A DNA stretch of 64,000 nt from Streptomyces diastatochromogenes (GTDB taxonomy: Bacteria; Actinomycetota; Actinomycetes; Streptomycetales; Streptomycetaceae). Of this stretch, positions 23,250 to 32,600 are shown piece after piece (the stretch's first letter is position 1; the number at the start of each line of letters is the position of its first letter). Position numbers and translations under genes: made by a program. The notes under the pieces were generated by a model. That model saw nothing but the letters and a program-made list of their open reading frames with translations. It made no database searches and was not told where the DNA came from. The stretch lies in the NCBI RefSeq assembly GCF_002242805.1, contig NZ_MCGQ01000008.1:186001-250000 (forward strand). Reading direction: 5' to 3'.

Positions 23250-24620
23250 GTGATTGCGTCCCTCGATGACGTCGAGCGCCTGCTGCGGCCCGCCCGCTTC
23301 CTCGGCACCGCCCCGCGCCCGCTCTACCTGCTGCCGCTGCTCCGCACAGGCTGCCTGGCCGGACTGCTGACTCCCGAAGGCGCGGACACGGGCTGGACCG
23401 ACCGGTTCACCGCGGACATGTACACGCTGGAGGAGCGGACCAGGTGCCGCACCGACACCCTGAGCGGCCGCGATCTGGACGCCCTGATGGACCACCTGCC
23501 CCACCTGGTGGGGAACCGCTGGCGGGGCCGCGAGTTCGCCCTCGCCGCCTACGGCACGTACCGACCGCACTGGCGGCAGGCCATCGAGGCGACCGGCGCC
23601 CGGCTGCTCGTGCCGGACGTGCAGCACGCCTGGGAGGCGCTCAAGGACAAGGCCGCGATGCGGGACTGGTTCCGGCAGCAGGGGGTGCCGACACCCGACG
23701 ACCTGGTCGTGGGCGGGGTCGACGGGATCGACTACCCGGCGCTGCGGCGCCGCTTCGGCGACCGGTTCGTCGTACAGAAGCCGCTGAGCGCGGGCGGGAA
23801 CGGGACGTACCTGGTCACCGACGAGAGCACGGCGGCCGGCCTGCCCTCGCGGGAGCGGTGGCTGGTCAGCGAGTACGTCGGTGACACCACCCTGGCCTGC
23901 TACGGCTTCGTCGCCCACGACGGAACGGCCGCGACGCTGCGCGCGGCCTTGCAACTGGCCGGGATCGAGGAGGCGGGCTCCGGGTTCGGCGCGTACTCCG
24001 GTTCGGACTTCGGCGCACCCGCGCTGCTGCCGCCGGCCGTGCTCGCCCGGACGAACGACGCGATGGAACGCATCGGCCGGGGGCTCACCGGCCTCGGCTA
24101 CCGGGGGATCTTCGGCGCCGACTTCGCCGTGCGCGCGGACTCCGTCGTCGCGCTGGAGGTCAACTGCCGGGTACTGGGCTCGACCTGGCTGCTGGGCGAG
24201 ATCGAACTCCGGGACGGGCAGGTGCCGACGCTGGTCCGCCACGTCGCCGAGCGGCACGGCCACCAGACCCTCGGCAAGCCCGGTCAGGACCCGGCGGACG
24301 GCGTCCAGCTGACCGTACGTCACACCGCTGCCGAGGCCTGTTACGTGCCGAGCGCACCCGCCCCCGGCGTCTACGTCCTCCAGGACGACCAGTTGGTCTT
24401 CCGCCGCCCCGGCTACGGGCTGCTGGAGTGCGGGCCCGACGAGTGCGTCCTGGTCAACCTGGCCCGGGAGGGGACGGTACTGCACCCCCGCGGCATCCTC
24501 GGCCGGCTGGTCGCCCGGCGGCCGCTGTCCGCACCCGACGGGCGTTCCCTCAACGCCGACGGCCGCCGTCTCGTCCAGGCCCTGCGCCGCCTCTACTCGT
24601 TCGGGGAGGAGCGCAGTTGA
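23250..24620 (+). CDS. ATP-grasp domain ligase-like protein
   Basis: A 456-residue protein. An N-terminal domain of about 120 residues is followed by an ATP-grasp fold: KDKAAMRDWFRQQGVPTP, the FVVQKPLSAGGNGTYLV nucleotide loop (near 175-191), WLVSEYVGD, and the magnesium-binding FGADFAVRADSVVALEVNCRV (split here: FGADFAV, then ALEVNCR). ATP-grasp enzymes join a carboxylate to an amine or thiol through an acylphosphate. The substrate is unknown. Its stop overlaps the TTG start of a GNAT gene, implying a two-step modification. Confidence 0.82.
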   Translation: MIASLDDVERLLRPARFLGTAPRPLYLLPLLRTGCLAGLLTPEGADTGWTDRFTADMYTLEERTRCRTDTLSGRDLDALMDHLPHLVGNRWRGREFALAAYGTYRPHWRQAIEATGARLLVPDVQHAWEALKDKAAMRDWFRQQGVPTPDDLVVGGVDGIDYPALRRRFGDRFVVQKPLSAGGNGTYLVTDESTAAGLPSRERWLVSEYVGDTTLACYGFVAHDGTAATLRAALQLAGIEEAGSGFGAYSGSDFGAPALLPPAVLARTNDAMERIGRGLTGLGYRGIFGADFAVRADSVVALEVNCRVLGSTWLLGEIELRDGQVPTLVRHVAERHGHQTLGKPGQDPADGVQLTVRHTAAEACYVPSAPAPGVYVLQDDQLVFRRPGYGLLECGPDECVLVNLAREGTVLHPRGILGRLVARRPLSAPDGRSLNADGRRLVQALRRLYSFGEERS

Positions 24621-25177
24621 CCCCGCCGCCGCTCTACGTCCGACCGGCCGTCCCGGAGGACCTGACGACCCTGCGCGGCTGGCGGCAGGAGGCCGCCGGC
24701 TGGCTGGCGGTGCGGCACGGCTCCGACCAGTGGTCGAAACCCTTCCGGCCCCGGCTCACCCTGTCCCTCATCGAGCAGGGCGCGACCGTGATGGCCATGC
24801 TCGCCCCCGAGGGCGAGCCGGTGGCCACCCTCACCCTGCTCGCGCACGGCCATCCGCGCCTGTGGACCCCGGCCGAACTGGCCGTCCCGGCCCGCTACCT
24901 CCGCAAGGTGGTCGTCGCCCGCCCGCACGCCGGCCGCGGCATCGGGGCGGCCCTCCAGCAGTGGGCCCTCGCCCGCGCCGCCGCCGACGGCGCCCGGGTG
25001 GTCCGCCTGGCCGCCTGGACCGGCAACACCGGCCTCCACGCGTACTACCTCGGCCAGGGCTGGCGGCACGTCCGGACCGTCCCCGGCATTCCGGCGGGCG
25101 CGCTGTTCGAGACCACGGCACAGGCCGGGCGGAACCCGCGGGTGACCGAGCTGGGCAGGATCCCGCTGCCCGCCTGA
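24617..25177 (+). CDS. GNAT-family N-acetyltransferase coupled to the ATP-grasp gene
   Basis: A 186-residue acetyltransferase. The acetyl-CoA loop is RKVVVARPHAGRGIGAALQQW (core R-P-H-A-G-R-G-I-G-A), followed by VVRLAAWTGNTGLHAYYLGQGW typical of motif B. The TTG start at 24617 shares bases with the upstream stop (TTGA) and follows GGGAGGA. It should acetylate an amine, possibly a product or competitor of the ATP-grasp enzyme. The C-terminus ends in a shared terminator hairpin. Confidence 0.88.
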   Translation: MTPPPLYVRPAVPEDLTTLRGWRQEAAGWLAVRHGSDQWSKPFRPRLTLSLIEQGATVMAMLAPEGEPVATLTLLAHGHPRLWTPAELAVPARYLRKVVVARPHAGRGIGAALQQWALARAAADGARVVRLAAWTGNTGLHAYYLGQGWRHVRTVPGIPAGALFETTAQAGRNPRVTELGRIPLPA

Positions 25178-25192
25178 GCGCCTTCGGCTCAG
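25174..25192. terminator. Bidirectional hairpin over two stop codons
   Basis: CTGAGC (25174-25179) pairs with GCTCAG (25187-25192) around a GCC-TTC-G loop. It covers the stop codons of the GNAT gene and of the convergent response regulator. Confidence 0.55.
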
Positions 25193-25860
25193 CCCGGCAG
25201 CCGTACCAGCCCCGTCTGGTAGGCGATGACGACGAGTTGGGCGCGGTCGCGGGCGGCGAGCTTGGTCATGGCGCGCTGGATGTGGGTGCGCACGGTCAGG
25301 ACGCTGAGGACGAGTTCGGCCGCGATCTCCGCGTTGGACCTGCCCCGGGCGGCCAGCGCGGTGACCTCGCGTTCGCGGGGGGTGAGGTCGGCGAGGCGTT
25401 CCGGGGAGGTCAGCAGGGCGCCCGGCGCGGGGGCGGCGAGGAAGCGGGTGATGAGGGCGCGGGTGGCGCCGGGCGAGAGCAGCGCCTCACCGGCGGCGAC
25501 GGTACGGATGCCGGCGAGCAGGGTGTCCGTGGTGACGTACTTGCCGAGGAAGCCGCTGGCACCGAACCGCAGCGCCTGGGCGACGTACTCCTCGGTCTCG
25601 AAGGTGGTCAGGACGAGCACCCGGGTGCCGGTCAGCTCCGGGTCGGCGCAGATCGCGGCGGTGGCGGCCAGACCGTCCGTGCCGGGCATGCGGATGTCCA
25701 TGAGGACGACGTCGGGGTGGTGGGCGCGGGCGAGGTCCATCGCCTCCTGGCCGTCGGCGGCCTCGCCGACCACCTCCATGTCGGCGCAGGAGTCGAGCAG
25801 CAGCCGGAACGTGCCCCGCAGCAGGGCCTGGTCGTCGGCGAGCAGGACACGGATGCTCAC
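25189..25860 (-). CDS. NarL/LuxR-type response regulator
   Basis: A 223-residue regulator. The receiver domain shows LADDQALL, the phosphoacceptor region VVLMDIRMPGTDG (Asp near 53), a conserved Thr in LVLTTF, and the Lys in FLGKYV. The C-terminal LuxR-type helix-turn-helix is LTPREREVTALAARGRSNAEIA. The GTG at 25860 overlaps the kinase stop (GTGA), so the pair is coupled. It likely controls the neighbouring MMPL exporter. Confidence 0.94.
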   Translation of the reverse strand: MSIRVLLADDQALLRGTFRLLLDSCADMEVVGEAADGQEAMDLARAHHPDVVLMDIRMPGTDGLAATAAICADPELTGTRVLVLTTFETEEYVAQALRFGASGFLGKYVTTDTLLAGIRTVAAGEALLSPGATRALITRFLAAPAPGALLTSPERLADLTPREREVTALAARGRSNAEIAAELVLSVLTVRTHIQRAMTKLAARDRAQLVVIAYQTGLVRLPG

Positions 25861-27065
25861 GAGGCCGCCTCGGGTACGTCGGATTCGGCGGGCGGGTTCG
25901 GGTGCAGCGGCAGCGCGGTGGTGACCTCGAAGCCGCCGCCGGGGCGGGGGCCCGCGCTCAGGTCGCCGCCGACGGAGTGGGCGCGTTCGCGCATGCCGAG
26001 CAGGCCGAAGCCGCCCTGGGTGGGCGCGGCGGCCGGTGCCGTTCCGTCGTTGGTGACGGTGATCAGCAGGCGGGAGCCGGAGTAGGCGAGCCGTACCCGG
26101 GCCGCGTGGCCGGTCGCGTGCTTGGTCACGTTGGTCAGCGCCTCCTGGATGATCCGGTACGCCGTCAGGTCCACGCCCGGCAGCAGCGGCTGGGGCTCGC
26201 CCTCCGTGTCGACGGTGACGTCGACACCGGCCGAGCGGCAGGCGGCGATCAGCTCGGGCAGCCGGTCCAGGCCGGGGGCCGGCTCCAGCGCGTCCGGGTC
26301 GTCTGCCTGGCGCAGCACGCCCACCGTGGCGCGGAGTTCGAGCAGCGCGGAGGAGGTGGTGCCCGTCAGGTCGGCGAGGATCTTCCGAGCCTGCTCGGGG
26401 TGGGTGGGCATGAGGTGGGCGGCGGTGCCGGCCTGGGCGTTGGCGACGGCCATGTGGTGGGCGACCACGTCGTGCAGGTCCCGGGCGATCCGCATGCGCT
26501 CCTCGGCGACCCGCAGCCGGGCCTCCTCCTCCCGGGTGCGCTCGGCATGGGCCGCGCGGGCCTGCACCGACTCCAGGTACGCCCGCCGCAGCCGCGCCTT
26601 GCTGCCGGCCGCGAGCGGGAGCGCCAGCCACAGCACGACGCCGACCGTGCGGAGCAGGAACAGCTGGCCGAGCGGCAGGGCGGCCAGGGAGGTGACCACC
26701 AGCACGGCCATGGTCGTGGCGCCGTAGACGCGGGTGGTCCGGGTGTCGGTGCGGTCGGCCAGCCAGTACAGCGCGGCCATGAGGGGGGCGAACACCAGCG
26801 GGGTGGGCAGGAAGCCCATCGCGGCGAGTGCGGTGGCGCAGGCCGCGGTGACGACGACCGCGGTGCGGGGGCGGGTGCGGCTGGCCAGGACGGCGACGCA
26901 GGACAGGGCGGCGAGGATCCTGACCGGCCACTCGGCGGTGGGCCGGGCGAAACCGGGCGGGTTGACCACGGCGCCGAGGCCGACACAGCCTCCGAGGGCC
27001 ACGACCGTCACGACGTCCACGACGCGTGGATGGCGGGTGGCATAGCGCTCCAGGCTGAGGGTCAT
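25857..27065 (-). CDS. Sensor histidine kinase (HisKA_3 type)
   Basis: About 402 residues from the ATG at 27065, preceded by GGAGAG. Several N-terminal membrane segments (residues about 15-150) precede the dimerisation motif RIARDLHDVVAHHMAVANAQ, whose first His is the phosphoacceptor, and an ATPase domain with TNVTKHATG and GGFGLLGMRERA. This is the NarL-type kinase family. It is coupled to the response regulator and lies 246 bp downstream of the MMPL gene; that gap contains an interspersed hairpin repeat. Confidence 0.93.
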   Translation of the reverse strand: MTLSLERYATRHPRVVDVVTVVALGGCVGLGAVVNPPGFARPTAEWPVRILAALSCVAVLASRTRPRTAVVVTAACATALAAMGFLPTPLVFAPLMAALYWLADRTDTRTTRVYGATTMAVLVVTSLAALPLGQLFLLRTVGVVLWLALPLAAGSKARLRRAYLESVQARAAHAERTREEEARLRVAEERMRIARDLHDVVAHHMAVANAQAGTAAHLMPTHPEQARKILADLTGTTSSALLELRATVGVLRQADDPDALEPAPGLDRLPELIAACRSAGVDVTVDTEGEPQPLLPGVDLTAYRIIQEALTNVTKHATGHAARVRLAYSGSRLLITVTNDGTAPAAAPTQGGFGLLGMRERAHSVGGDLSAGPRPGGGFEVTTALPLHPNPPAESDVPEAAS

Positions 27066-27151
27066 TCGGGGCTCTCCGGGGGTGATGCTTCTTCTCATAG
27101 TGACCGACGGTGGGTGGGCACGGACTGCCTGCGGCGCTTCGGCGGGAACGG

Positions 27152-27235
27152 CCGCCTCGGCTTCGCCTTCGGCGTCCGTCGCCTTCCCACCCGCACCACC
27201 CGTACAGCCATCGCCGTCGGCGGGTGCGGATGGGA
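27152..27235. repeat. Interspersed hairpin repeat, copy A
   Basis: This intergenic element shares CCGCCTCGGC, CGCCTTCGGCG and the 20-mer TTCCCACCCGCACCACCCGT with a second copy at 47074-47152. CCACCCGCACC (27187-27197) pairs with GGTGCGGATGG (27223-27233), one mismatch. It lies in the 246-bp gap between the MMPL and kinase genes. Confidence 0.75.
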
Positions 27236-27311
27236 GCCTCGCCCGGACGCCGTGCCGGACCCGGGCGAGTCCCCTGAGGGGCGTCCGGGTCCGGTGCGGG
27301 GTGGAGGGGGC

Positions 27312-29519
27312 TCAGACCCTGGCGTCGGCCCGCTGCTCCGGAGCTTCCGTGGGGCTCTCCTCCGCGCGGTCCCGGGACAGGGCCTCGCCCTCCACGTCGA
27401 CGCGGGGCAATACCCGGTCCAACCACCCCGGCAGCCACCACGCGCGGTCGCCGAGGAGGGCGAGGACGGCGGGGACCAGGGCCATGCGGACGACGAAGGC
27501 GTCGAAGAGGACCGCCGAGGCCAGGCCGAAGCCGATCATCTTGATCATGGAGTCGTTCTCGCCGATGAACCCGGCGAAGACCGCGATCATGATCAGCGCG
27601 GCGGCCACGACGACCCGGGCGCTGTGCCGGAAGCCGCTCACCACGGCCTGTGCCGGCCGCTCCCCGTGGACGTACGCCTCCCTCATCCGGGAGACGAGGA
27701 AGACCTCGTAGTCCATGGCGAGACCGAAGACGATGCCCACCAGGAAGATCGGCATCAGGCTCATGATCGGCCCGGTCTGCTGCACGCCGAGCAGCTCCGC
27801 GCCATGGCCCTCCTGGAAGACGAGGACGACCGTGCCGAGCGCCGCGAGGACGGAGAGCAGGAAGCCGAGGGCGGCCTTGAGCGGGACGAGGAGCGAGCGG
27901 AAGACGACCAGGAGCAGGACGACGGCCAGGCCCACGACGGTCACCAGGTACGGGATCAGCGCCCCCTGGACCTTCCCGGCGATGTCGATGTTCATGGCCG
28001 TGGAGCCGGTGACCTCGAAGGTCGCCCCGGTCGTGCCGGACAGGGCGGGGCGTTCGCCGCGAATGTCCTTGACGAGGGTCTTGGTCCGCTCGTCGGTGGG
28101 GCTGGTGGACGGGGTCGCGGTGAACACGGCGGTGTCGCCGGCCTGGTCGAAGCGGGCCGGGGAGACGGAGACGATGCCCTGGGTGCCGGCGATCTTCCCG
28201 CTGATCGTGCTGACCGCGGACTTGGCGTCGTCGGCGCCCTTGGCGTCCACGACGACGGTCAGCGGCCCGTTGAAGCCGGGGCCGAAGCCGTCGGCGAGGG
28301 CGTCGTAGGCGCGGCGCTCGGTGGTGGAGGTGGGCTTGGCCTCGTCGCCCGGCATGCCGAGCTGCAGCCCGGTCACCGGGACGGCGAGCGCGCCGAGTCC
28401 GATGACGCCGAGCAGCAGGACGGGCACCGGCCGCCGCAGCACGAACCCGGCCCACCGGGTGCCCAGCCCCTGCGCCTTCGTCTCCAGACGGCCGCTCTTG
28501 CGCGCGGCGCGCGGCAGCACGGCGTTCGGCCAGAAGCCGAGCAGGGCCGGTACGGCGGTCAGCGCGACGAGGACGGCGACGACGACCGCGCCCGCGGCGG
28601 CCAGGCCCATCTTGGTCAGCATCGGGATGCCGACCACCGACAGGCCGGCCAGCGCGATGACGACGGTGAGACCCGCGAAGACCACCGCCGAGCCCGCCGT
28701 GCCGGCCGCGAGCCCGGCCGCGTCCTGCGGGGCGTGGCCCTTGGCGCGTTCCTCGCGGTAGCGGGAGACGACGAACAGGGCATAGTCGATGCCCACGGCC
28801 AGGCCCAGCATCATCGCCAGGGTGCCGGTGGTGGTGGACAGGCCGAACGGCTTGGCCAGGGTGAGGATCGAGGCCATGCTGACGCCGACCCCGAGGATCG
28901 CGGTGAGCAGCGGGAGTCCGGCGGCGGCGAGCGAGGCCATGGTGATCAGGAGGACGACGGCGGCCATCGAGATGCCGATGATCTCAGCCGCGCCGCCGGG
29001 TCCGCCGCCGCTGTCCAGGGCGCTGCCGCCGGTCTCCACGGTCAGCCCGGCCGCCCGGGCCTGCCCGGTGGCGTGCTCCAGGTCGGTGCGGCTGGCGTCG
29101 GTGAGGTCGGTGGACTTCACCTTGTAGGTGACGGTGGCGTAGGCGGTGGTGCCGTCGGCGCTGACCGCCTTCGCCTTGAACGGATCGGCGACGACGGCGA
29201 CCTGCGAGCCCTCGCCCAGGTCGGTGACCGCCCGCTCGACGGCCTTCTTGTTGGCGCCCGCGGAGACCTTCTCCCCGTGCGGGGCGACGAAGACCACGCG
29301 GGCGGTGGCGCCGTCGGCGGCGGCGCCCGGGAAGCGCTCCTGTATCAGGTCGTACGCCTTCTGGGCCTCGATGCCGGGCATCGAGAACCCGCCGTCGTCG
29401 GTGCCCGGCGCCTTGGCGGCACCCAGCCCCACACAGCCCAGGACGGCGACCCACAGCAGGGCGACGTACCAACGTCGTCGAAAGGCCAGACGGCCCAGTC
29501 GGGAGAGAAATGCAGCCAC
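27312..29519 (-). CDS. MMPL-family (RND) transporter
   Basis: About 735 residues from a GTG at 29519 (VAAFLSRLGRLAFRRRWYVALLW), with GGTGAGG upstream; a GTG at 29534 would add five residues. It has the twelve-helix RND layout: helix 1, an extracytoplasmic domain, helices 2-6 (LGLAVGIDYALFVVSRYREE), a linker, helix 7, a second extracytoplasmic domain and helices 8-12 (FGLAMDYEVFLVSRMREA). The Gly-X-X-X-Asp-Tyr motifs form the proton relay. It probably exports a lipid or antibiotic. The neighbouring two-component system is the likely regulator. Confidence 0.94.
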   Translation of the reverse strand: MAAFLSRLGRLAFRRRWYVALLWVAVLGCVGLGAAKAPGTDDGGFSMPGIEAQKAYDLIQERFPGAAADGATARVVFVAPHGEKVSAGANKKAVERAVTDLGEGSQVAVVADPFKAKAVSADGTTAYATVTYKVKSTDLTDASRTDLEHATGQARAAGLTVETGGSALDSGGGPGGAAEIIGISMAAVVLLITMASLAAAGLPLLTAILGVGVSMASILTLAKPFGLSTTTGTLAMMLGLAVGIDYALFVVSRYREERAKGHAPQDAAGLAAGTAGSAVVFAGLTVVIALAGLSVVGIPMLTKMGLAAAGAVVVAVLVALTAVPALLGFWPNAVLPRAARKSGRLETKAQGLGTRWAGFVLRRPVPVLLLGVIGLGALAVPVTGLQLGMPGDEAKPTSTTERRAYDALADGFGPGFNGPLTVVVDAKGADDAKSAVSTISGKIAGTQGIVSVSPARFDQAGDTAVFTATPSTSPTDERTKTLVKDIRGERPALSGTTGATFEVTGSTAMNIDIAGKVQGALIPYLVTVVGLAVVLLLVVFRSLLVPLKAALGFLLSVLAALGTVVLVFQEGHGAELLGVQQTGPIMSLMPIFLVGIVFGLAMDYEVFLVSRMREAYVHGERPAQAVVSGFRHSARVVVAAALIMIAVFAGFIGENDSMIKMIGFGLASAVLFDAFVVRMALVPAVLALLGDRAWWLPGWLDRVLPRVDVEGEALSRDRAEESPTEAPEQRADARV

Positions 29520-29600
29520 GGCAGGGAACCTCACCTCGGATCTCGCGTACCTGCCCAGGCTGTCCTGACAAGGGTCCCCGGGGCGTCATGCCACGGCTGG

Positions 29601-29648
29601 CAGTAGCGGCTACTGCTGCCGCAGCAGGAGGTACTGAATCCGCAGTAC
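29601..29648. promoter_or_regulatory. Cluster of three inverted repeats upstream of the MMPL gene
   Basis: CAGTAG-CGG-CTACTG (29601-29615), CTGCTGC-C-GCAGCAG (29613-29627) and GTACTG-N6-CAGTAC (29631-29648) are packed into 48 bp. They lie about 80-130 bp before the MMPL start and 30-80 bp after the AAA+ gene stop, so they could be operators or a terminator. The repeated (G)TA-CTG half-sites favour an operator. Confidence 0.55.
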
Positions 29649-29681
29649 TCGGCCGGCCGGCGGGTGGCGTCCAGTACCGCG

Positions 29682-32600
29682 TCAGGACCCGTCCCGTCCG
29701 CCCCTCGCCCGGGTGATGGCGGACTCCACCGCCGCCACCCGGTCGGCCAGCAGGCCGAGGGCGGCCACCGCGCGGGTCAGGGGGTCGTCTCCGGGGCCGC
29801 CGAGGGTGCGGGCGCGGATGTGGGCGGTCTTCACCTCGGTCCAGCGGGCGGACTGTTCGGGGGTGAGGGTGCCGCGCAGTCCGGCGAGCTTGAGGAGGTT
29901 GGACTCGGCGCCGGTGGTGAGGGTCTGGGCCTCGGCCGTGTAGTGGTCGGTGATCACGGCGGCGAGTTCGGTGGCGTTCATGACCGGGCTCAGGCGCTGG
30001 GCGATGCGGTTCAGGTCGCGGTAGGAGCCCTGGAGGCGGAACGGCGGCTCGGTGCGGGCCGCTTCGGACTGGGCCGCGGAGGCGATGTAGGCCGCGTTGA
30101 CCGTGAGGACCGTGTCGCGGGCGTGGAGGAGGTGGCGCAGGAGGGCGAGGACGCGGTCGAGTTCGGCGGGTGGGACGGGGTGGGTGAGGCGGTCCGCGCG
30201 GGCCGTGGGGTCGGCCGCGGCCAGGCGGACCAGCAGGTCCAGGTCCGTGCGGTCGCGGCCGGCCAGCGGGGCGAGGACCGGGTGGGCGGTGAGGGCGTTC
30301 TCGACGAAGCTGAGGGCGAAGACGTCCTCCTTGCCGGTGAGGACGTCGCCGAGGTTCCAGACGTCCGCCCGGTTGGCGAGCATGTCGGGGATACGGAAGC
30401 GGTCCCCGGACTCGGTGTAGGGGTTGCCCGCCATGCAGACCGCGAAGCGTTTGCCGCGCAGGTCGTAGGTGCGCGGCTCGCCGTCCCACACCCCGTCGAC
30501 GCGGCGGGTCGCGTCGCACAGCGGGATGAACCGCTGCAGCAGCTCGGGCGAGGTGTGCTGGATGTCGTCCAGGTACAGGAGCGTGTTGTTGCCGGCCGCG
30601 AGCGCGAAGTTGATCTTCTCGATCTCGCGGCGGGCGGTGGCGTTCGGGGCGTCGGCCGGGTCGAGCGAGGTGACGTCGTGGCCGAGCGCCGGGCCGCTGA
30701 CCTTGACCAGCATCAGGCCGAGCCGGTCGGCGACGTACTCCATGAGGGTCGTCTTGCCGTAGCCGGGCGGGGAGACCAGCAGGAGCAGCCCGCCGGTGTC
30801 GGTGCGCTTCGACTCGCCGGTGGTGCCGAGCTGCCGGGCCAGGCTGTCGCCGACCAGCGGCAGGTACACCTCGTCGACGAGGCGGTTGCGGACGAAGGCG
30901 GACATCACCCGGGGGCGGTGGTCGGCGAGGCGGAGGCGCTCGCGTTCGGCGGCCACCAGGGTCGTACGGCGGCGCTGGTACGCGCGGTAGGCAGGGACCT
31001 CCCGCTCCGCGAACAGCGCCGTCCGCGCCAGGAACTCGTCCAGGCGCAGCGGCAGCCGGCCGCCCGTCACCCGCGGGTGGGTGCCCAGCAGGCCCTCCGC
31101 GGTCGCGGTCAGCGGGGCGTCGCCGTCGTAGCGGGGCAGGCCGGGGCAGAGTTCGGCGGCGACCGCCTCGGCCAGCTCACCGGGGCCTGCCTCGGCGCCG
31201 GAGGCGGTGGCGTACGACGACAGCCACGCCTCGGCGACCTGCCGGCGCGCCGCCAGGTCGGTCAGCGCCTCCAGGTCCCGGGCGTACTCCGAACCGCCCA
31301 CCGAGTGGCGGAACTTCTCCAGCAGCGAGCGCGCGGTCGCGCCCAGCACGAAGCCGTCGGAGCCGGACGTCAGCTCGTCGAAGAGGTACGCGGCGGCGGC
31401 ACCGGCGAGCGGCCCGTCAGCCCCCGGCACGGACGGTCCCCCACCCGCTTCCGCCCGGCCGGCGCTCCACCGCCCGATCGCCTCCGCCAGCTCCCCCACC
31501 AGCTCGACGAGAGCGCCCGACGGACCGAACGCGTCCCGGGCCCGGGCCAGCGACACCGCCCGCCGGGACCAGGTCTCCCGCGCGGCGGACGTCGTGCCGT
31601 GGGCCCAGAAGAGCTGGGCCGTGGCCCGGGCGGCGGGCTCGTGGCGCAGGGTGCCGGCGTCGTCGTACAGGGGGAGCAGGGCGGTGAGGATCGCGGTGGT
31701 GTCGTGGTCGTGGACCCCGCGCTCGTAGCCCTCGTCGTACGACGCCTGCGCCGCCTGACGCACCAGGGCCGGCAGGTCGGCCGCGGCGAGGGCGGCCGGG
31801 CCGTGCTCGGCCAGCAGCCGGGCGGCGAGGTGTTCGGCGCGGTAGACCTCGGGTGACTCGGACGGCAGGTGGCGGCCCCAGAACGGGCGGGTGTCCGCGA
31901 AGCCGGGGTCCGTCACCGGGCGGCGGAAGTCGGTGCCGGTGACCGCGAACGCGAGGCCGTCGCCGTACGGGACCAGGGTGAGGTCGAGGGGCTGGGTGTT
32001 GACGGCGAAGCGGTGGCCGCCGAGGAGCAGGGTGCGGCCGTCGTCGGCGTACAGGTCGGTGCGGTCGCGCAGGGCGCGGGCGGCCTCCTGGCGGGCGGCC
32101 TTGAGCCGGCCGTCGAGTTCCTCGGCGCGCACGCCGTCGCCGAGGGACCGCAGCTCGTCGGCGGTGCGGCGGACCTTGGCGACCATCGGGTCGGAGGCGA
32201 AGTAGGTGGTGACCGCGTCGGTGTCGCTGAGCGTGGCCGCGCGGCGGTCGACGGTCTCCAGCACCCGGGCGGCGGAGGCGGCCAGTTGCTCGGCGCGGTG
32301 GGCGCGGGCGTCGGCGAGGGACTGCTTGCGGGCGGCGAAGGCCTCGTAGATCTCGGTGCGCCTGTCGGCGAGTTCGCCGAGGAAGTCGTCGAACTCGGCG
32401 AACCGGGCGTCCAGGTCCTCCAACCGGCCGAGCAGCAGGGCGAGTTGGTCGTCGCATGCCTCGGGGCTGTCGGCGACGGCGAGTGCCGCGGTGACCGCCT
32501 GGGCCAGCAGAGCCGTCTCGGCGGCGAACTCGGCGCGGCCCTCGTGGTCGAGGAGGGTACGGCGGCGGGCGTCGAGGGTGGCCCGGGCGCGGTTGACACC

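Noticed and set aside
25902..29606. Very long plus-strand open frame (over 1200 codons)
   Set aside because: It is antisense to the coupled response regulator, kinase and MMPL genes, has Gly/Asp/Gln-rich shadow composition and no family motif. Long stop-free antisense frames are expected at this GC content.
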